Shown here: in pieces, positions 6,077 through 7,752 of the stretch
How the letters are laid out: every line of letters begins with the position of its first letter
How positions within the stretch are numbered: the stretch's first letter is position 1
From: CAZBYL01 sp964496275
GTDB lineage: Bacteria; Synergistota; Synergistia; Synergistales; Synergistaceae
Reading direction: 5' to 3'
Length of the DNA: 7,752 nucleotides
Assembly: GCA_964496275.1 (NCBI GenBank)
Contig: CAZBYL010000078.1
Coordinates: 1-7,752, forward strand
Notes under the pieces: model-generated
The model's input: only the letters and a program-made list of their open reading frames with translations
Told to the model about the DNA's origin: nothing
Database searches by the model: none
Position numbers and translations under genes: made by a program

Positions 6077-6245
6077 GGCAACCTCAAGTTGCGTGTGAGT
6101 CAGGCTTTTCTTTACCCTTCCTGCTCTTGAAATCAGCTTCGCGGCGGTCGCTTCGCGTGAAATGGAGAACAATTGTCAAACGATGGCCGGGGCAGGGGCG
6201 TTGGCAGGGGCAGGGGCGTCGAGCAATGGTTGAACAATGGTTAAG
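6077..6245. other. Non-coding region after hipA with a G-quadruplex motif
   Basis: No credible gene is present. Four GGGG tracts (6189-6192, 6195-6198, 6207-6210, 6213-6216) with loops of 2, 8 and 2 nt make a four-tier G-quadruplex candidate on the plus strand. A short stem, GCAAC-CTCAA-GTTGC (6078-6092), lies right after the hipA stop but lacks a T tail, so it is at best a weak terminator. Confidence 0.6.
6217..6245. repeat. Tandem 11-bp repeat, right partner of an inverted pair flanking hipBA
   Basis: CAATGGTTGAA (6224-6234) is followed by CAATGGTTAAG (6235-6245). The reverse complement of 6217-6239 matches the tandem units at 4583-4605 at 18 of 23 bases, and all differences are transitions. 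It sits between the G-quadruplex motif and the second MITE-like copy. Confidence 0.5.
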
Positions 6246-6480
6246 GGTGGCGGCGGATGCTTTTCCGACGACGGATGAGGGTGTTTTTGGGTTTGGTTTT
6301 GGGGTTTTGTGACGGAGAATCTGCAAAACCGAGGTCAAGAGCACCCTCATCCGTCTGCGGTAGAATTGCCCGCAGACACCTTCTGGGTGTAACAACCAGC
6401 CGATTCGCCCAAAATGCAAAAGCATCGTTTTGGCTCTCTGGCCGCCCACAAAGGGGGGAAGGCTTTATGAGCAATATCAA
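6246..6480. mobile_element. MITE-like fold-back element, copy 2 (left end lost)
   Basis: It matches copy 1 from the block GGTGGCGGCGGATGC (6246) through the right end GGCTTTATGAGC (about 6461-6472), and similarity runs on into ATCAAC. The same fold-back arms are present (6246-6289 and about 6333-6380), with an added local hairpin, GTCTGCGG/CCGCAGAC, near 6353-6378. The loop between the arms has diverged most. The left terminal repeat and the 18-bp palindrome of copy 1 are absent and replaced by the 11-bp repeats. Both copies point the same way, so they are direct repeats that could recombine and delete the island between them. The stretch 6481-6545 shows nothing clear. Confidence 0.75.
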
Positions 6481-6579
6481 CCCCGCTCAACGATTTCTCT
6501 CTTTTTAAAAATTTCCGTTTGTATTTTTCGTCCCTTCTATGCACTATTATAGTTATCAAATATGAAGGGAGGTGTTCAC

Positions 6580-6792
6580 ATGGCAAATGTAAATCCGATA
6601 TCTTCGCAGCTTCGTATGAGTTTGACTTCCGTTGAGAACGGGAAGAATGTTACAAGGTACGTGACTCTTTCTAAGCTCAGCACAACCGTTACGCCGGAGA
6701 CGCTGGATCTGGTTGCTGATTCCGTCGCTACGCTTCTTGCTCATCCTGTTGAGATGGTCAGAAAAGTTGATACGGGACAGTTAGTGAAGTAA
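6580..6792 (+). CDS. DUF1659-family small protein (70 aa)
   Basis: A short soluble protein with the DUF1659 pattern: a basic beta-strand start (SSQLRMSLTSVENGKNVTRY), a central KLSTTVTPETLDLVADSVATL helix, and the closing strand VEMVRKVDTGQLVK. The function of the family is unknown. It is small, cytoplasmic by appearance, and typically encoded directly ahead of a DUF2922 gene, as here. The ATG at 6580 is chosen because AAGGGAGGTG (6565-6574) sits at proper distance; the ATG at 6562 precedes that ribosome binding site. A possible -10 box (TATTAT or TATAGT, 6545-6553) lacks a convincing -35. Confidence 0.85.
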   Translation: MANVNPISSQLRMSLTSVENGKNVTRYVTLSKLSTTVTPETLDLVADSVATLLAHPVEMVRKVDTGQLVK

Positions 6793-6832
6793 TCTGTTGG
6801 GTTCTCGATTTTGAGGAAAGGAGGTGATATTT

Positions 6833-7063
6833 ATGGAGACTGCCAACGCTTTGCGTTTTATCTTTGTGAGCGCTGCCGGAGAGAATTTCAGCTTTACTCT
6901 CAACTATGCGAAGCCGTCTGTTATTGAGGAGGGAGGTAAGGCTCTGGTTGAGGCTTTTATCGCTCTTGTTCTCGATAAGCAGCCCTTTGCGATGACGCTG
7001 GCCACCTGCAGGGCTGTTGATTTCATAAAGAGAGAAGTCACGCCTGTCGTGGAGAACGCATAA
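6833..7063 (+). CDS. DUF2922-family small protein (76 aa)
   Basis: The sequence fits DUF2922: an opening strand LRFIFVSAAGENFSFTLNYA, PSVIEEGGKALVEAFIALVL as helix, and the closing CRAVDFIKREVTPVVE. The function is unknown. It follows the DUF1659 gene by 40 bp and probably shares its transcript. The start at 6833 is preceded by AAAGGAGGTGAT (6817-6828), a near-perfect complement of the 16S rRNA 3' end, so high expression is likely. An earlier in-frame ATG at 6824 lies inside this ribosome binding site and is rejected. The gene is closed by a terminator immediately after its stop. Confidence 0.85.
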   Translation: METANALRFIFVSAAGENFSFTLNYAKPSVIEEGGKALVEAFIALVLDKQPFAMTLATCRAVDFIKREVTPVVENA

Positions 7064-7065
7064 AG

Positions 7066-7099
7066 AAAATGGCCCGGCCCAGTTTGCCGAGCCATTTTT
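7066..7099 (+). terminator. Rho-independent terminator after the DUF2922 gene, probably bidirectional
   Basis: AAAATGGC (7066-7073) pairs with GCCATTTT (7091-7098). After a 2-bp mismatch, GGC/GCC extends the stem around a 7-nt loop, and a T run follows on the plus strand. The A run on the left gives the minus strand a T tail as well, so it may also end the convergent flippase gene whose stop is at 7166. I see no gene in 7100-7165. Confidence 0.85.
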
Positions 7100-7165
7100 C
7101 TAATTGTTGTCGTGGTGAGTTTTTTCGAATCGCTGCTGCTTGTTTCGGTTTCGATAAGTGAGGTT

Positions 7166-7752
7166 TTATCTTACGAGCCTTCTGTAGAACAGCATGACTA
7201 TGGACATCGGTCTCCACTGCTCCGGAACTGGGGATAATAGCCCAAGTTTCTCACATGCAAATATGTGTATTATGCCGGCGGCTCCGCCTATTACTAGAGG
7301 AAGTATTGTGGTTTCACCCAAGAACATCCAAAGGAGTATTCCCCATACTGTCGCTATCATTGTCTGAATGAAAAGAGATTTGCAGAGCTTCCATACTATC
7401 CTGGGAGCGAGCATTATCATAAAGAAGAATGTTGATACGCCCCACATAAGTGTCGTAGCGGCGCACAGCCCAGGCGCGCCGAAGGGTTTTACAAAGAGCC
7501 AGTCGAGGAAGAAGTTGCCTGTGATTCCGATGTAACTCCAAACGGCCAAGAGACGAAGTTTTCCGAGAGCCTGAACGTATCTGCCCATTATTGAGAGCCA
7601 GACAAGTATTGGAAGCCCCAGTGCCGTGACTGCCAGGCAGGGCGTTGTCAGAGCAACAGCTTTTGCGTCAAAAGCGCCGTAGCCCAAGAGCAGTTTGACG
7701 ACGGGACCGGCAAGGACGCAAAGCAGTATTGCTGCGGGAAAGAAGTAGCTCC
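7166..7752 (-). CDS. murJ: MurJ-family lipid II flippase, C-terminal part (gene runs off the right edge)
   Basis: MurJ (MviN) moves the peptidoglycan precursor lipid II across the inner membrane. The frame is open to the window edge, so only about the last 195 residues are visible out of roughly 500 in the family. Visible landmarks are a membrane helix (PAAILLCVLAGPVVKLLL), the family phrase GYGAFDAKAVALTTPCLAV, then LGLPILVWLSIMGRYVQALG matching the LGLP....I..R..YA stretch of MurJ helices 10-11. Further hydrophobic helices follow (NFFLDWLFV, TLMWGVSTFFFMIML, MIATVWGILLWMFLG, LPLVIGGAAGIIHIFA) with a basic tail ending RRLVR. A TTG inside the frame near 7687 is not the start. Another MOP-superfamily exporter (MATE or polysaccharide flippase) is the alternative, but GAFDA plus LGLP favours MurJ. 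Confidence 0.75.
   Translation of the reverse strand, partial: SYFFPAAILLCVLAGPVVKLLLGYGAFDAKAVALTTPCLAVTALGLPILVWLSIMGRYVQALGKLRLLAVWSYIGITGNFFLDWLFVKPFGAPGLCAATTLMWGVSTFFFMIMLAPRIVWKLCKSLFIQTMIATVWGILLWMFLGETTILPLVIGGAAGIIHIFACEKLGLLSPVPEQWRPMSIVMLFYRRLVR

Noticed and set aside
6084..6449. 121-codon minus-strand open frame
   Set aside because: It runs through the G-rich tract, 11-bp repeats and MITE-like copy 2; Pro/Cys/Arg-rich translation typical of non-coding GC-rich DNA.
1..7752. CRISPR array, tRNA, rRNA, integrase or transposase gene
   Set aside because: I looked on both strands and saw no regularly spaced repeats, no cloverleaf or rRNA-like segment, and no protein with recombinase or transposase motifs.

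Overview
The window looks like chromosomal DNA of an anaerobic bacterium with an outer membrane, most likely a member of the Synergistota (for example the Cloacibacillus/Synergistes group). This is inferred from an OmpM-type porin (SLH remnant, coiled coil, beta barrel ending in Phe), a DUF1659/DUF2922 gene pair with strong AGGAGG ribosome binding sites, and a MurJ-like flippase. No rRNA, tRNA or CRISPR array is visible, so the lineage is an inference.

Layout. (1) 4-759, minus: an exported coiled-coil protein of unknown function. (2) 901-2262, minus: a large SLH-type porin gene ending at a strong terminator. Its front is missing: there is no signal peptide, half the SLH domain is gone, and there is no ribosome binding site. 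(3) 2263-2631: a very AT-rich stretch without a credible gene. (4) 2632-2888: a fold-back, MITE-like repeat. (5) 3062-4472, minus: a tightly coupled three-gene operon of phage character (HExxH metallopeptidase, helix-turn-helix replication-type protein, zinc ribbon). (6) 4666-6076, plus: a hipBA toxin-antitoxin operon, divergent from the phage-like operon, with a palindromic operator over its -10 box. (7) 6077-6545: non-coding DNA with a G-quadruplex motif, 11-bp tandem repeats and a second copy of the MITE-like repeat in the same orientation. (8) 6580-7063, plus: the DUF1659 and DUF2922 genes and their terminator. (9) 7166 to the right edge, minus: the C-terminal part of a MurJ-family lipid II flippase.

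How the parts fit. The phage-like operon and hipBA form an accessory island of about 3.6 kb bracketed by two direct copies of the MITE-like element, whose equivalent points are 3588 bp apart. The left side of the island abuts a decapitated porin gene, which suggests rearrangement at this site. hipBA could stabilise the island, since loss of the antitoxin gene would release the kinase toxin. The replication-type protein and metallopeptidase look like a remnant or minimal form of a phage or plasmid. No integrase, capsid or terminase gene is present in the window.
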